This document shows positions 11,985-22,590 of a stretch of 64,000 nt of DNA, one piece after another. Origin of the DNA: Galdieria partita (taxonomy: Eukaryota > Rhodophyta > Bangiophyceae > Galdieriales > Galdieriaceae); assembly GCA_025991245.1 (NCBI GenBank), contig BQMJ01000028.1:1-64000 (forward strand), given 5' to 3'. The position numbers and the translations under genes were made by a program. How positions within the stretch are numbered: position 1 is the stretch's first letter; every line of letters starts with the position of its first letter. The notes below the pieces were generated by a model, which worked only from the letters and a program-made list of their open reading frames with translations, did no database searches and was not told the origin of the DNA.

Positions 11985-13400
11985 CTAAATTCAACTACTT
12001 ATATTTTCATAAAAAGGAACAATTTTATCGACTTCAAAGCAGGTGGTAACAAAGCAACTACAGCCACAGTTGAGCAAAACAATCACAAAGAGAGATTGGG
12101 CAAAGAAGAGCTCTTCGAGTACCGTCAAAAGTGCACACGCCATATAGGCTCATATGTACCTAGTGAAAACTTTCCAAAGGAACCTTCCACTCAAAGGTTT
12201 ACCTAGAATACTATTGATTCTCTAACGTTGCATTATTTGAAGAGAACCGTTGTGTTAGAATGATCGTTGACATACCCCTGAGAGTAAAGCCCGCCATTGT
12301 ATAGTGAGATAAACTCACCTTTGTTATTTACCTTGAAGATTTACTTGCTTCAAGTTGATTTGGAGAACATTGAGCTCTAGTCGATAGGAATCATTTCAAG
12401 AAGGTATTGTCTGCCACTTTCAACAAGAAGAGCGTGTTCCCATAACTTGGAACGATTGGGTGTGTAGTCGCCAAGTTGTCATATAGAAATTTCGTCAAGT
12501 AGAGTGAACACTTGTGCTGATCAATGTCTATCTGAACTGTTTGCAACTTGGAGGACTGTGAATTATGTGTTACCAGTATCAAGTACTTTTTAGATTTTTG
12601 AAGATTTGAGTTTATACACTCTGGTCGAGTATTTCAATTATCAACAAAACGTTTAAGTACACATTGGAAGTGACACATGTATATAATTTGTATTTGCCTA
12701 CAAGTATTTTGATAAAGAATCCAGTCAAGTTTCTCAAACAGCTTGAATACATAGACCAAGTGTTGCATATTCTGCTTTTGTATAATTGAATTGCGAAAAT
12801 AGCGAATTAGTTGTTGACTCTTTCTATTTGTATAAAATATACATATGAAAACTGTCCATAATGGCATAGCGTCACGACTCACATAATAAGTGTCGTTGCA
12901 AGATCCTTGCCTTGTTTGTCCCTTGACAACAACAGTCACCAACACAGATCCTCGGCACACTTCCTCCCATACATCTAAAACAGCGCAAAGTTTCAGACAG
13001 TCTGTGTTTCACAAAACTCAACAATCTATCACGGAAAATTCTAAAAACACTAGAGCAGTCCAAAGTTGAAAAACATAACCAAGTTGCCAAGGGTGGCTTC
13101 CCAAGACAACAATTTGTCTGTGCTAGTAAAACCATAAAACAAAGAGCAAAAAGGAAAGAAAGCAGCAACTCCTAAATTTTTCAACCGTACCCAGAGTACT
13201 TGAACACGCTATGAAGCTAGTACCGGAACTCAGTCTCTAGTTCCCTCAGAGTTTCTCCGATAAACAACACAGACGCATCTACAAAAGTTCTATTAAAACT
13301 CCGCTCTCATAAAAAAATTTCAAAGCTAGCTAGTTTCTACATATATTCTAAAAAGCAGCGACAAATCTCAAAGTTGGATCTGTTGTACAATTTTGAAACA
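11985..13400 (+). repeat. A-rich proximal subtelomeric repeat, copy 1
   Basis: Aligns in order with 16000-17170. Anchors: TTTTCATAAA with CTTTGAAGCAGGT/CTTCAAAGCAGGT (about 12003-12045 versus 16008-16050), AAAGAGAGATTGGG/AAAGAACGTTTGG, AAC(T)TTCCAAAGGAACC/ATTTCCAAAAGAACC (about 12168 versus 16187), AAGCAGCAACTCC/AAGCAACAACAACTC (13160 versus 16923), and CTCAGAGTTTCTCC/CTCAGAGTTACTCT (about 13246 versus 17031). The offset shrinks from about 4.0 to 3.8 kb, so indels have accumulated. No intact gene. Confidence 0.7.
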
Positions 13401-13609
13401 TATCAACTGGTCAAGCTCTCAAACAGTCATAAAGATTTATCTAATTCCCAGTCAACTAGCTCATATATTGCAACTTTGGTGATTTCTTCAAGTGGGTCAA
13501 CGCAAGGTTGAAAGCTGCCATCAGTACCTCGTCTATTCCAACCAAAGCAATTCGCTCCTCTCTCATCTCCAGTTGGGTGCGACTCGAAATGGTCATAAAC
13601 CGACAAATA

Positions 13610-14070
13610 AAGGAACTGGTTGTTTGAAAAACACAATGATCAACACAGAATATACTTCGAATGCTACAAAAGACCTTATGAGTGTGCCACAAAAGAAGAT
13701 TCATAGCAGTAATTCACAAGGCTTTACTTTGTAGTATACTTGGACTTGAAAAACCAAGTTACACTACAAGACTATATAGGGAACAGGGGTTCGAACTTGA
13801 AACAATTGGCAGCTTTTTGTGCCGACTTTTCTTTTTATAGTACTCTACATAGTAAGAAACGCCTATAAAGTTACCAGAAAATGAAGAGCGACAGTTTTCA
13901 ACAAGGATCCAAGTTGAGGTACGTTCAACGTGAACTTGGACTCAAGACAAGTATTTTTCAAGCTTCATGGAACTCAAGTTTCAAGTCACTGAAAGTTTAC
14001 GACCAATACTAGCAGGTCTTGGATGGCAAAGTTTGGTCTCGAAGAGTTTCACGTTGAAACCCACTGTTTA
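13610..14070 (+). pseudogene. decayed coding remnant, copy 2 of the unrecognised family
   Basis: DNA around 13630-13830 matches 11555-11760 (ACACAGAATATACTTCG and TACAAAAGACCTTATG have counterparts in copy 1). The encoded peptides show NTEYTSNATKDL against NSEYTPIVTNDL of copy 1. Further along, KFQVTESLRP and GLGW parallel DFEVQAKLL and RLGW. The copy is degraded in several places. Family unknown. Confidence 0.45.
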
Positions 14071-14178
14071 ATGCTTTTAGGCATTATTGTCGAAATTTAT
14101 CGTTTTGTTTTGAGGGAGTATCATTCCATTGAAGCGGAATTATTTTACTTTCACTGAATCTTGAATCTTTGCACGTCA

Positions 14179-14210
14179 CAATGCTACTCTCCAACAATGC
14201 TACTCTCCAA
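14179..14210 (+). repeat. short perfect tandem duplication, 2 x 16 bp
   Basis: CAATGCTACTCTCCAA occurs twice head to tail with no mismatch. It is a small recent slippage or duplication in otherwise non-coding DNA. Confidence 0.85.
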
Positions 14211-14539
14211 CAAAATGAATTGAGTAAATACGTAGCTTCTTTTGTGCTTCGATTCTATGCTTGAATTGTTCTTGTGATTCAAAACTCATCTGTATATGGT
14301 CACAATTCTACTATATTTGTATCCGTTCGGGCAAGTATATCGAACGAATTTGAGTCGAAACCCAATTCTTCTTTATAAGGATGTTTCAAATCCATTTTAC
14401 ATAGAAAAACGTTTTCAATTGTCGATTGCCAAATTCATTCAAGTTGAATCATTTTTGTAAGCTCCAAGTATAATATAATTATTTCCCGTTGATGACACTA
14501 AAATGGCTATGACGAAGATAATGATGGCTATCACACTGG

Positions 14540-14960
14540 TAGTCTTCTTGAATTCCTTAAAAAATGAACTTTGAGTTTTGGTTGAAACATTTTAAGTCTC
14601 TTTTTATCTATTCTCAACAGGGTTCAACTTGAAATCACTTTGTCGGCTTTTCAATATGTACTCTTATAACTTCTTGTTCAATTTATTTTTTAAGAATGAT
14701 TGAATTAGGAGAATCATTCGTCAGGTAGTCTATTTTGTTATATATTAGAAAGCAGTTGATTCTTCGTTCCTGTTTTCTGTAGTACTACTGTCTTTCTCCC
14801 TTCTGTGTTTAGAAATAAAGTTGGACTATAGTTTGAATTCCATTCTTTCTCAGTGGCTTCTCCTTGTATAGTATGATGAAATCTATCGTGCAATTTCTTG
14901 GTTTTTTTCCGTTGTTACTTTTTGCAATTTTTCACTATTCGAGGAATACAAATGAATGAA
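14540..14960 (+). repeat. dispersed subtelomeric segment (partner at 5840-6400)
   Basis: Same orientation and motif order as the distal partner. Here it lies inside the A-rich half, interrupting the second repeat family, so the subtelomere is a mosaic rather than two clean blocks. Confidence 0.7.
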
Positions 14961-15999
14961 TTCTCTTTCTGTTCCATATTCTCTTACACACTGTTAGAGT
15001 TTCAAAGTTTTGCTAAAAAAAGTTTCAAGACGAGAAGAGTTTCAATGACACATGAAATAGAATGAAAAATAACAGTTAAATGTTTACCTTTTGAGTATAC
15101 AAAGTCCTAAAAACCAACAACTTTCTTTAGAATTCTTGATCTTCCGAGCAAAATTCATCAATCCATAGAATAATTCAGGAAATTCTCTTTGAGTAGTAGC
15201 TGATTGAAATAGTTATATTCCCCTTTCCTTCACCATGCATATTTCTTTGCAAACAATCTATAGATATCGTGAATATCGGTAAAAGAACTGAAATGAAAAA
15301 ATAGAACTTGTGTGATTGACACAACTCAATAAATTGTGTTGGCAGATTTGGATTCAAACTATTTCCCAAAACAGCTTTAGAATGTGGAATATTCATCAAA
15401 TTTGATATATCTTTGAAACAATCTTTTTTATTTCATCTCATTCACTCAATCCTTTACTAGACAACTTGTTTCGAATACAATATTTTTGAAGATCTCTGCA
15501 CTTTGTCAATTCAACATACACTAGTCTACCTTGTCATATTGTTCAAGGTTTGTTCTCGTAGCGAATATTTCTTCCTTTGCTTTAGTTTTCAAAATACTTT
15601 GGACATTTATCAAACGATCTACTTAATTTGCTATAATGTTTTCGCTAACCTCAGTAAAATAAATCTTTCCACAAGTATGTATATACAACTTGTTCAGGTT
15701 AAAAGGTGCCGATAATCACTACTACAAATTATCCTCTTTTACACGATTCTCATCCAAAGAACCAAGAATGTGCAAAGCTATCGTAGTTGTTTCCAAACAA
15801 TCTCCCTTGTACGATAGTAATCAACCTCTCCCTTCAAAATGTTTCTGCAAATAAATCACTTTTGAACTCTGTTGTTAACAACCACAAAGTTCAAACCTAG
15901 TGGCTTCAAAGTTACGACCAAAACAACCCAGGTTTAAATAGTATCCAAAAAAAGAAAAACTTTCTAGTCTATTCTCAAGATGTTTCTCGTTGAAATTCA
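14961..15999. other. subtelomeric stretch without a supported feature
   Basis: Only short chance reading frames are visible. A CAAAGTTC / TTCAAACCTAG-rich portion near 15885-15960 resembles words common in the second repeat family, but I could not anchor an alignment. No RNA gene recognised. Confidence 0.4.
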
Positions 16000-17170
16000 A
16001 AAAAGTTTTCATAAACAGACTTTATCCACTTTGAAGCAGGTTGCATAACACAACTATTTAGCTCCTGTTCGCAAGCAATAAATTCTAATGAAAGAACGTT
16101 TGGAAGAGCTTAGAAAGGAGGTGGTACGAAAGGCTGCCTTTAAAAGTTACAAACTATATCGTTTCTTGTGTACTTGTAGAGAAATTTCCAAAAGAACCTG
16201 AAACTAGAGAGTTAAAAGACTGTTAATGCTCTATTCTTTCTGTTGAGGGAATTGTATCGTTGGAATTCAGTTACAGACTTTCCACTGTTGTACCTGATAA
16301 TTCAGAATTCGTGAAAGTAACGAGAAAAAAACTGGAGAGTTAATAGAATTGAATTCGACTTGCTGTTGACAAGGAGTTTTCCTTTCACCTCACAAGCCCA
16401 AACAGAACGTTGAGTTTTAAGATGGTTAGCGTCCAAATTGTTTGAATTGTAAACACTTGGTTGACGTTTTGTGAATCAAACGTTTTCAACAATTCCAGCT
16501 ATACCTGTGGTTGGGTTAAAAAGAGTGCTGATTACAATTGTCAAGGAGTTTTTCCCATACCCTAGAATGCTATCATAGAAGACTCTAGTGAGGAATGTGA
16601 ATCAATCCTTATATTGCTGAATAAAAATTCTACAATGTGTTTCAATTCTGTGAAACAAGGATCAAGAAATCCTAGACATATGGACGGTAACTAGTACTAG
16701 CAACTTTTACTGAGATTTTCTAGAAGGTGTACTTTGAAGCAGAAGGTGACTTTAGCAAAGTCAACGATAGTATATAGTGTCACAAAATTCAGCAGTCAAC
16801 AACCGACCATCCTGAAAGGATTCCGAGAATAGATAAGCCCAAATGAGTTGTTACAGTCGTTGCTTCCAAAGATAAAATCTTGTTTGCTCTAAAAAAACCT
16901 TGTGGAATGCAACAAGAGAAGAAAGCAACAACAACTCAATGAGGTACTTTTAAAGTATACAAAGTACTTTAACAAGACAAGAAGCAAGATTTCAAGTTAC
17001 CAATTGACTTGAATTTCCATTCTCATCATCTCAGAGTTACTCTGAAAACAACACATCAAATCTACAACAATTTTGTTAGAAACTTCACTGTCTCGACAAA
17101 ACTAAAATCCTGACAGTATCCAAAAATATCCCAAAACGTAAAGCCAAACCTACTTGTTCAACCTTTGAAA
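16000..17170 (+). repeat. A-rich proximal subtelomeric repeat, copy 2
   Basis: Counterpart of 11985-13400 (anchors given there). A helical-looking stretch containing KERLEELRKEVVRK can be read near 16090-16140, but it is short and interrupted, so I do not call a gene. Confidence 0.65.
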
Positions 17171-18430
17171 CTTGGGTTCTCAATGGAGGAGACGTAAAGA
17201 TTTCAATACTCATAGCTCAGAATTGTGAACATCATACTATCAATAACTTTCGATTGAGACTTCTTTCTTGCAGCAAGTAACGAAAGTCGCAAGCTCTGAT
17301 AAATTGGTGTGTTACATTGCCTCTTTCATAAAGTGAAGAAAAATTTTGAACTCAAAGATAACTTTGCACGATATCACTTTGAGTTGCTGAGGTATTTTTA
17401 GCCTGTCGTTCAAAGTTCACATATATTCGACAATGTTCGATTAGATAGGTGAAGTATCCTCAAGGATAGATGTCAAAAGTAGACAAAGTGTGACCCTTCA
17501 AAGAAAGCATTGAGTTGAATGGATTCTTTCTCTCGTCTGTATTGGATAGCAATCTTTGATGTCTAGTACTGTGAAGATTCTTTTGTAGACAATTGAACTT
17601 CTTTTAATCTAGTGGAGGTCTATGTAGTCTGGTTGGTGGAGAAAAGACAAGCAATGGAATAGTTTAAACTGGAAGAGTGGAAAACAAGTATTAAAATCTC
17701 AGAGTACCTTGATTTTCCTTAACCGGAAGCACTGTTGATTTCAGAATATCTTTCAAGTCAATGAAAGAAATTATTCAATCATAAAATATGTTTCTCAAGA
17801 AGTCACCTCAAGTTCATGTATGTATTCTTTCTCTAAGCAACTCCATATCAATGTTCCATAGGAGACAAAGAAACACTAGATTTCTTTTTTGAATTCTCAA
17901 ACATAGTTGTAACACATATTATACAAACTATACAACTCTATAGATTGCAAAACTTGTTTTTTACTATTGAGACAAAATTGGAAGGTCGTGTTGGTTGATG
18001 ACACAATTTGATTGAAGATCATCAACTGATTCTCAAAGGATGAGTAGTGAAACGTCTTTAAATATGTCCAGAAAGTTTGTTAGATACGAAAAAGTAGCTT
18101 GTCTTGAAACGACTCAAAGCAACAATTAGGTTTGCTAGCAGTTGGAATCTAGATCTCAACTAAATTTGTAATACAGCAATAGGCTTCATGAAGACATATA
18201 CTTCGTTTTGAACAGTCAATGATATTGCACAACTATCGTTCGTCTTTTTCACTTTCACAAGAGTCTCTCAATCGACAATAGTTGACATATGCAAATTGAA
18301 ACTATTCAACGCAGCGGAGAATCTAGTTGGATCATTGCAAAATATCTTCAAAGCAAAGTTTCAACCCTATTTCACAAGACTATGTATAACAATTCCCTAA
18401 TAAAACTACTTTCAAACGACACCCAATCAA
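17171..18430. other. subtelomeric stretch without a supported feature
   Basis: No gene, RNA or confident repeat boundary seen. Composition is A-rich like its surroundings. Confidence 0.4.
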
Positions 18431-18640
18431 ACTACGCTGACTTGTAACAGACTTTATTGGATCAATTACTAAAACTCCGTGCAAGTTTGGAACCTTTTAT
18501 CAAGACATTATTCTCGAAACACACACAGCTAGTTTTCACTCAAAGACCAGAAACTACAAAGCAAGTTGCCTCGTTAGAAGTGTATTTCGTGGAGGTACTT
18601 AGTATGAGACTATCCAAGAAGTCACTGCAATTTGAGTGAA
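18430..18640 (+). pseudogene. decayed coding remnant, copy 3 of the unrecognised family
   Basis: A frame here reads LRASLEPFIKTLFS followed by QLVFTQRPETTKQ. It parallels KDYLEPLCPLVPHYS followed by VVTVFKQTKN of copy 1. At DNA level AGACCAGAAACTACAAAGCAA matches the corresponding part of copy 1 (AGACCAAAAACAAATGATCA). There is no ATG start and the frame is short, so this is a fragment. Resemblance is by eye only. Confidence 0.4.
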
Positions 18641-19101
18641 AAACAGTGTTCAAAACGAAACTTGGACTGTCAAAAAGAACTCAAAATGAGGTATAACTAG
18701 TAAAGCGCCATCTGTACAACCTAAACAAAGTCCTCCTTGGAAAGTGCCAACAACAAATTTCGAAGCAAGCTTTATATTCATCAAAGTGGTAAACACATTA
18801 AACGAAACAATCAAACAAACTATCTACTCAAGATGACAAAGATTCCAAATATGTTTTGTTTGTTGCAAACTTAAAATTTTTCTCCCACAAAGCTCTGGAA
18901 GTGAAGCAACAAGTTATCTGTATCCACTGTAAAGTCACTTGGTTGCAAAAGAAACAACAAAGTCATCCGCAAGCCGAACAAAAATATTAGCTCTTATACA
19001 TAAACTATGCAATACTTTTATTCGTATAGAAAAACAACTTTACATTTGAGATTCAATTTGTTGTTGGAGGTTGGTTGCGGCGGTTGTTGCAAGAGTACAG
19101 A

Positions 19102-21726
19102 ATGGACGTCTTCTCTTTTAAAGGTGTTAAACATCCCCTTGTCAATCGTGAGTCCGCACTGTTGCAAGTTATAGGAGCTTTTCAAGCCTCTCATCTTTGC
19201 GATGAGCAAGGTTTCTCTAAAGGACAACGGCCACACGTTTCTATCGCTCCCCAAATGTATGGGAGTGGCAAAAGCACGTTTGGCCAAAACTTCCAAACGT
19301 TTGTTTCCATGAACAAAGAGTTTTTGTTGCACTATTTAGGTAAAATGGGTCTCCCTGGTATTGCAAAAGGGGACAATATAGGAGAACGTTCTCTAGACGC
19401 ACTATTAAACGAGACTTTATATGTTGTGTTGAATCTTCTCGATGTTCCTGACGGGAATCGCTTTCAAACTACGCTTTTTGAATGGATAAGCAGAGAGGCA
19501 CTTGCCCAGTTTCCAAACGGTGCAGATCTACTTTCTCAAGTGCTTTCCTGTATTGGTAGTCCAGAAGAATGGTTTCAGAAACTCTTGCAAGTCACCAAGA
19601 AACGTTATTTATATCTGTTTATTGATGAAATTGAAGCTTTGGAAGGCGACAAATTCACTATGTTTAAGGAGTTGATGGTTACACGAAGAGCAAATCGAGT
19701 GCAAACCGTCTATTGTTCTTTTTTTGGAGTCTTATCGTCAATTTTAACTCAACCTTTTGTAATTTGTGTTTTAGCAGGGAGATCAGATGCTGTCGTAACT
19801 AGTCAACAAGATGCCCTTACTTCCCCAGTCATTTTATCCTTTCTTCGTTTAGATCCTTTTTCAGAAGCAACTGTCAAGTACTTTATACAAAATACCACTT
19901 ATGACAATGAACCTATTCTAAAAGTATTATTTCCTAGTCATCCTGAGGGACACGATTGGTTCTTCAAACAAGTGTATGATTATACAGGTGGTGTTCCTTA
20001 CTATGTTGTTCATGTTTTAAATGAATTGGGAAAGAGATGTGAGAGTTGGAATAGTTTTTGTGATCTTTCAGAGGATCAAATGAAAGAGAAGATAGAGAAA
20101 ATTGCTCCGAAGTCTTCTCTCGTAGTAACTCTTTCTCGTATGACACCCAAATCAATGATTGTTTTTTCTTCTATGCTTCTTGCGAGTATATTTGAATTTC
20201 GTATTCCAAAGAGAGAGATTCTATTTGGTGGTTTAGGAAGTTATCCTGAATATGTTTTGGATATTGCCAACCATTTTGGTTTTTATTATGTGAGTTGCTC
20301 GAGAAACGAACAAGACGAAACAAGCAGGATACCTGTTAGAGGCAGAAATGAAACATTTTTCAAGTTGGTTTTTCCAAAGATTGTACTAAAGCATATTCAA
20401 TCGCGATATTGGAATATTCCTCCTTTTCGTTTTGTTTGTAGTTTGTTTTCATCAATCAGTCGATTGGATTCACTTTCCAGTCGTGGTTTCAAATTTGAAA
20501 TTATATTTACTCTTATTCTTTATGTTCGATGGTGTTTCTGTTCCAAACTAGGAGAATTGAGTATATTTCGACATAGTTTTATAGAACATATATCAATAGA
20601 ATCTACTAAAACCATTGGCAGCTTAAAAGTGGATCCTATTCCCAATTATGTTCCAGCATTTAGCTTGACAGTGAGTGGAATCGATAGTGCTAACGAAGAA
20701 ACTTACCATATCACTGCTTGGAAACCATTTTTTGAAAAGTATTTATCAAAAGATGGAATATTTATTCCTATTCGACAAAACTCCAATGGACCTGATGTTC
20801 TTATTCGAGTCACAGATATGAAAGACAATTCTTTCCTTGCTATTCAAGGTGAATCTTCTTCAGAGCAGACACCGATGGAGACTGAAACCATCAAGAAGAG
20901 AGTATATTTGATAGGTATTGCATTGAAATGTTTTCAGTTGTCAAGTTCTGGAGTTGGACGTTCAATGATTAAGTCAGAAGTTGCTAAATTTTTACATCCA
21001 GTGGCGTCACAGCTTGAATTGGAACAGAATAATTTAAGAGCCATTCAGTTGATTGTAAGCGACAAGTATGCTGAAGAAGTTTCCAGACAATTTAGGAATA
21101 ATCAGAATTGGATATTGAATAGTGGAGTTTATTATGAAGACAATAATAATAATATTGTTTACAGTTCTATCAACTCTGAGATACAACCACAGAATATACG
21201 AGAAGAATGGTTATGGATACCTCCTCATTGTCAAGTTGTAGTATGTTCATCGACATCTTTGCGAACCTTTTTAGGTTGCAAGACTAGTAGAGATATTGAA
21301 AGTGTGTTTGGTGACAATGCTGGATGGTTGGAACAACTGAAACCACTTTATGATTTGTTGAGCAATTCGTTTGTAGATTTGTTAAGGCGTATTCCACTTG
21401 AAGAAACTGAAAGGAATAGTGGAAGGATGGAAAGAAGAAATACTCGTCCAAGTATGGATATGAATGTGATGCAAGTGGAAGAAACGAGAAGAGAAGAAAA
21501 TGTTGCTGCATCAAGTTCTATGAGTTCTTCATTTGATTGGAATACTTTTTTAAGAGAGCGTTGTGGTCTTTCTGAGGAAGAGTTTTCTGTTTGCTACAGC
21601 AAAATATCAAGATTGGGTAGAATCTCGCTTTCCAGAATGAATGAAGATTCTTTACTGGAGTTAGGCATAAGAGATCCTTCTATACTTACAAAACTGCTCA
21701 TGGGAATTACAAAGGAGTTTAACTAG
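19102..21726 (+). CDS. P-loop NTPase with C-terminal SAM-like domain (Crinkler/RHS-like architecture?)
   Basis: Single-exon frame of 874 residues, started at the first ATG (an upstream TTG is in frame but unlikely). Walker A is YGSGKSTFG (GSGKST at about 54-59). Walker B is LYLFIDEIEAL (about 170-180), and VLAGRSD (about 223-229) follows as a possible sensor strand, all typical of AAA/STAND-like ATPases. Around residues 555-600, GPDVLIRV and, 17 residues later, FLAIQGE have the spacing of a degenerate PD-(D/E)xK nuclease core. The last 65 residues (from FDWNTFLRE to the stop) look like a SAM domain. NTPase plus restriction-like nuclease is known from Crinkler and trypanosome RHS proteins. An alternative is one of the archaeal-type ATPase families reported as expanded in Galdieria. 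It is the first intact gene inside the subtelomere. An AATAAA lies shortly after the stop. The NTPase call is firm; the nuclease call is tentative. Confidence 0.7.
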   Translation: MDVFSFKGVKHPLVNRESALLQVIGAFQASHLCDEQGFSKGQRPHVSIAPQMYGSGKSTFGQNFQTFVSMNKEFLLHYLGKMGLPGIAKGDNIGERSLDALLNETLYVVLNLLDVPDGNRFQTTLFEWISREALAQFPNGADLLSQVLSCIGSPEEWFQKLLQVTKKRYLYLFIDEIEALEGDKFTMFKELMVTRRANRVQTVYCSFFGVLSSILTQPFVICVLAGRSDAVVTSQQDALTSPVILSFLRLDPFSEATVKYFIQNTTYDNEPILKVLFPSHPEGHDWFFKQVYDYTGGVPYYVVHVLNELGKRCESWNSFCDLSEDQMKEKIEKIAPKSSLVVTLSRMTPKSMIVFSSMLLASIFEFRIPKREILFGGLGSYPEYVLDIANHFGFYYVSCSRNEQDETSRIPVRGRNETFFKLVFPKIVLKHIQSRYWNIPPFRFVCSLFSSISRLDSLSSRGFKFEIIFTLILYVRWCFCSKLGELSIFRHSFIEHISIESTKTIGSLKVDPIPNYVPAFSLTVSGIDSANEETYHITAWKPFFEKYLSKDGIFIPIRQNSNGPDVLIRVTDMKDNSFLAIQGESSSEQTPMETETIKKRVYLIGIALKCFQLSSSGVGRSMIKSEVAKFLHPVASQLELEQNNLRAIQLIVSDKYAEEVSRQFRNNQNWILNSGVYYEDNNNNIVYSSINSEIQPQNIREEWLWIPPHCQVVVCSSTSLRTFLGCKTSRDIESVFGDNAGWLEQLKPLYDLLSNSFVDLLRRIPLEETERNSGRMERRNTRPSMDMNVMQVEETRREENVAASSSMSSSFDWNTFLRERCGLSEEEFSVCYSKISRLGRISLSRMNEDSLLELGIRDPSILTKLLMGITKEFN

Positions 21727-21959
21727 TTTTCTTTTTCTGAATTGATCACTTTGTTGTGGTTCATGGAGAATAAAGTTGGGTAGAAGCACTTACTATCTGA
21801 TGCTGGTTGTTTGGTTGTCAAATTGAAATTTGGAATACTTTCAAGTATTCTCCTCAAGATATGAGTGGAATCCACGCTTCCAAACAATCGACTATTCCGA
21901 TTTGGATATTGGCGTCGTCGACGAATTCATTCACTATATAAAGACTGCCTATTGTTACA

Positions 21960-22552
21960 ATGGTAAGACAACGTTTCCGTGACATGATTATAAAATATTT
22001 CTAAACTTATTTATACAGAAAAGTTGGCTTCACCAATATAGTATTGTTGGGAGAAAACTACCGACACAGGAGGAACCTGAACCCCCTATTTATCGTCTCA
22101 AGATCTTCGCACCCAACGTCGTCAACGCCAAGTCTCGTTTCTGGTATTTTCTACGTAAACTTAAAAGAGTAAAAAAATCCTCCGGTGAAATTTTAAATAT
22201 CAGTGAAATATTGGAGAAAAAGTCTACTCAAGTCAAGAACTATGGAATTTGGATAAGATACAAGTCAAGGTCAGATACTATCAATATGTATAGAGAGTAT
22301 CGGGATGTGACAGTTAACGGTGCTGTGGAACAAATGTACAAGGACATGAGTGGTCGTCATCGTGCTCGTTGGAGTTCTATTTGGGTACTCAAAGCTTTAC
22401 CGGTTGCAGCAAAGGATTGTAGACGTTCGAAAATCACTCAATTCCATGATAGTAAGATCAAGTTTGCTTTACCTCATATGTGTCCAAGAGCTCCTCAAAA
22501 GAAATACAATACACCGTTTAAAGCACAGAGACCGACAACTATCGTACAATAA
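21960..22552 (+). CDS. RPL18A: 60S ribosomal protein eL20 (L18a)
   Basis: Structural protein of the cytosolic large ribosomal subunit. Two exons: the first contains only the ATG (21960-21962), followed by a 56-nt GT-AG intron (21963-22018) and exon 2 (22019-22552). The spliced product is 178 residues and starts MKSWLHQYSIVGRKLPT. Family landmarks are IYRLKIFAPN, AKSRFWYFLRKLK, NYGIWIRYKSRS, NMYREYRD and QFHDSKIKFALPH. Length matches the usual ~176. Placing the intron immediately after the start codon restores the conserved N-terminus in frame. The next gene begins only 38 nt after the stop on the same strand. Confidence 0.95.
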
Positions 22553-22590
22553 AGCAATTCTTTGCCTTTTTTGTGGAGTTGTGTGTTGAT

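Noticed and set aside
12634-13168. Overlapping minus-strand frames of about 100 codons
   Set aside because: They lie across a diverged repeat; the paralogous stretch at 16.5-17.1 kb does not keep the frame, and codon use looks random.
13770-13800. GGGGTTCGAACTTG as tRNA B box
   Set aside because: Superficially like the T-loop of a tRNA, but no A box, acceptor stem or cloverleaf can be drawn; the site is explained by the decayed coding remnant.
11524-18640. Retroelement or other virus-like element as source of the decayed frames
   Set aside because: No reverse transcriptase, integrase, capsid or terminal-repeat signature could be recognised, so no element family is named.
1-19000. CRISPR array or bacterial plasmid origin
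   Set aside because: Repeats are telomeric or long and diverged; there are no regular spacers, and all intact genes are eukaryotic with introns.
21935-21942. TATATAAA as TATA box of eL20
   Set aside because: It is only 18 nt before the ATG, too close for a usual TATA-to-start distance, so use is doubtful.
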